Shown: piece by piece, positions 38,981 to 39,637 of the stretch
Position numbering within the stretch: the first letter of the stretch is position 1
Layout: each line of letters opens with the position of its first letter
NCBI GenBank assembly: GCA_037176905.1
Contig: JBBBWG010033507.1
Span: forward strand, 1 to 39,637
From: Azolla pinnata
Taxonomy: Eukaryota; Streptophyta; Polypodiopsida; Salviniales; Salviniaceae
Direction: 5' to 3'
DNA length: 39,637 nucleotides
The notes under the pieces: generated by a model
Database searches by the model: none
The model's input: the letters and a program-made list of their open reading frames with translations, nothing else
What the model was told of the DNA's origin: nothing
Translations under genes and position numbers: made by a program

Positions 38981-39637
38981 TTAGTCCTCGTTCAGGACAT
39001 GTAGAATTGAGGGTTCTTGCTCGTCGGGAGTCTCTTCGTTGTCCTCCTCCGCGGCTGCTACAACTTCCGTGGGCTGTGCTGATGGGCCCACCGGCTCAGC
39101 TACGGTCTCCATCTATCGCATTTTCCGAACAAGCTCATCCTGTGACACTAACAACTTCGTCAACTCCTCCCGATGGATGAGGGCAATCCGTAAGAAGTCC
39201 GTTGTTAGGTTCTTCTGCCCGCAGCACCTATAATTCCGCCGCTTGTTCAGACCACGTTTGCAATGTCGTAGTCGTCGAAACCTCAGATTGGCCTTAACCA
39301 ACAATGTCTTCTTTCCGAGTTCGGCCGTAAGCCGGGTAATTTCCCGCTGCCGCGCACTCGAGTTCGATCGGGCCGTCTTAAAATCCGCGACCGCCACCTG
39401 AAGTTCCCGAACTTGCTGGTGGCGACGCACAGCTGCATCGTTCCGACTTCAGCCTGCCCGTTTCCGCGTCCCGACTCGTTATGACTTGTTACAGTCTGGC
39501 ATTCTCCGCATTCGTACGTTCTACCTCCGCCACGAGCGGTGTCTGGACCTCCGTCCAGCATTCCTTGCTCTGGTCCAATTCCGCCTTTATGACTTCGAAC
39601 GCGTCGGACATCCGTTTCTCGTTCTGCCGAGCCTCAT
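38981..39637 (-). pseudogene. Coiled-coil ORF at 3' end of a retroelement, runs off the window
   Basis: Minus frames: EARQNEKRMSDAFEVIKAEL, KECWTEVQTPLVAEVERTNA, stop, frameshift, VRELQVAVADFKTARSNSSA, RQREITRLTAELGKKTLLVK, HREELTKLLVSQDELVRKMR, TAG at 39113, then in the same frame METVAEPVGPSAQPTEVVAA, ending in an acidic EEDNEETPDEQEPSILHVLNED-like tail and TAA at 38981. Heptad-like Leu/Val/Ile spacing, rich in E, K, R and Q, suggests a long coiled coil. It is not a pol domain. It could be an extra 3' ORF of the LTR element, or a gag-type protein of an element lacking pol. I do not recognise the family. Confidence 0.6.

Overview
The window reads as nuclear DNA of a land plant. The evidence is TTTAGGG-type telomere-like repeats, Ty1/copia and Ty3/gypsy (chromovirus) retrotransposons, a LINE with a zf-RVT tail, a CACTA (En/Spm) transposase of the TNP2 type with DUF4216, and one intronless plant-type AAA-ATPase gene. 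I cannot place it more closely from sequence alone. The background is AT-rich and most of the DNA is nested, decaying transposable elements. The only gene that looks intact is the GC-rich AAA-ATPase at 15152-16792.

Layout: 0.1-2.4 kb, Ty3/gypsy pol relic (+). 2.4-2.6 kb, short-period array ending in a CACTA-type terminus. 2.6-3.8 kb, broken, intron-containing DNA amino-methyltransferase (N4-cytosine/N6-adenine type). 4.3-4.7 kb, gypsy RT scrap and a possible LINE tail. 5.3-8.9 kb, composite repeats (CACTA-like ends, 11-12 bp arrays, AT-rich ~30 bp minisatellites, tRNA-like segments, a conserved core). 9.0-10.3 kb, copia pol (-). 10.4-11.6 kb, LINE 3' end with a 339 bp tandem duplication. 12.0-14.7 kb, CACTA transposase fragments split by two opposed chromovirus ends. 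15.0-17.2 kb, C23 tract, AAA-ATPase and a 40 bp minisatellite. 17.5-19.3 kb, gypsy gag, LTR and protease scraps. 20.3-24.5 kb, a second large block of the composite repeat. 24.6-25.7 kb, unidentified coding-like DNA (-). 26.0-27.3 kb, ~200-220 bp tandem repeats with telomere-like motifs. 27.9-30.4 kb, gypsy gag-protease-RT (+) interrupted by a solo LTR with a perfect 5 bp target duplication and then by a ~1 kb LTR. 31.4-31.6 kb, gypsy integrase tail (-). 31.65-35.6 kb, a CACTA element (-) carrying a multi-exon TNP2/DUF4216 gene. 35.6-38.4 kb, chromovirus (-) with its 3' LTR. 38.5-39.6 kb, another LTR and a coiled-coil ORF (-).

Four observations stand out. (1) The chromovirus LTRs carry a near-perfect heat-shock element (six alternating GAA/TTC modules on a strict 5 bp register) just upstream of a TATA box, in two diverged copies. 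One copy faces directly into the first exon of the CACTA transposase gene. (2) Arrays with one GCAA-like motif every 11 bp (19 positions with no indel at 34811-35012) are the subterminal-type repeats of the CACTA-like family; one runs straight into four TTTAGGG repeats. (3) Every recognisable intron of the CACTA gene carries a CCCTAAA-type telo-box. (4) A eukaryotic DNA amino-methyltransferase relic with two introns sits beside a CACTA terminus. Premature stops in several relics fit C-to-T decay of methylated DNA. Boundaries, families and element relationships were read by eye, with no database search.
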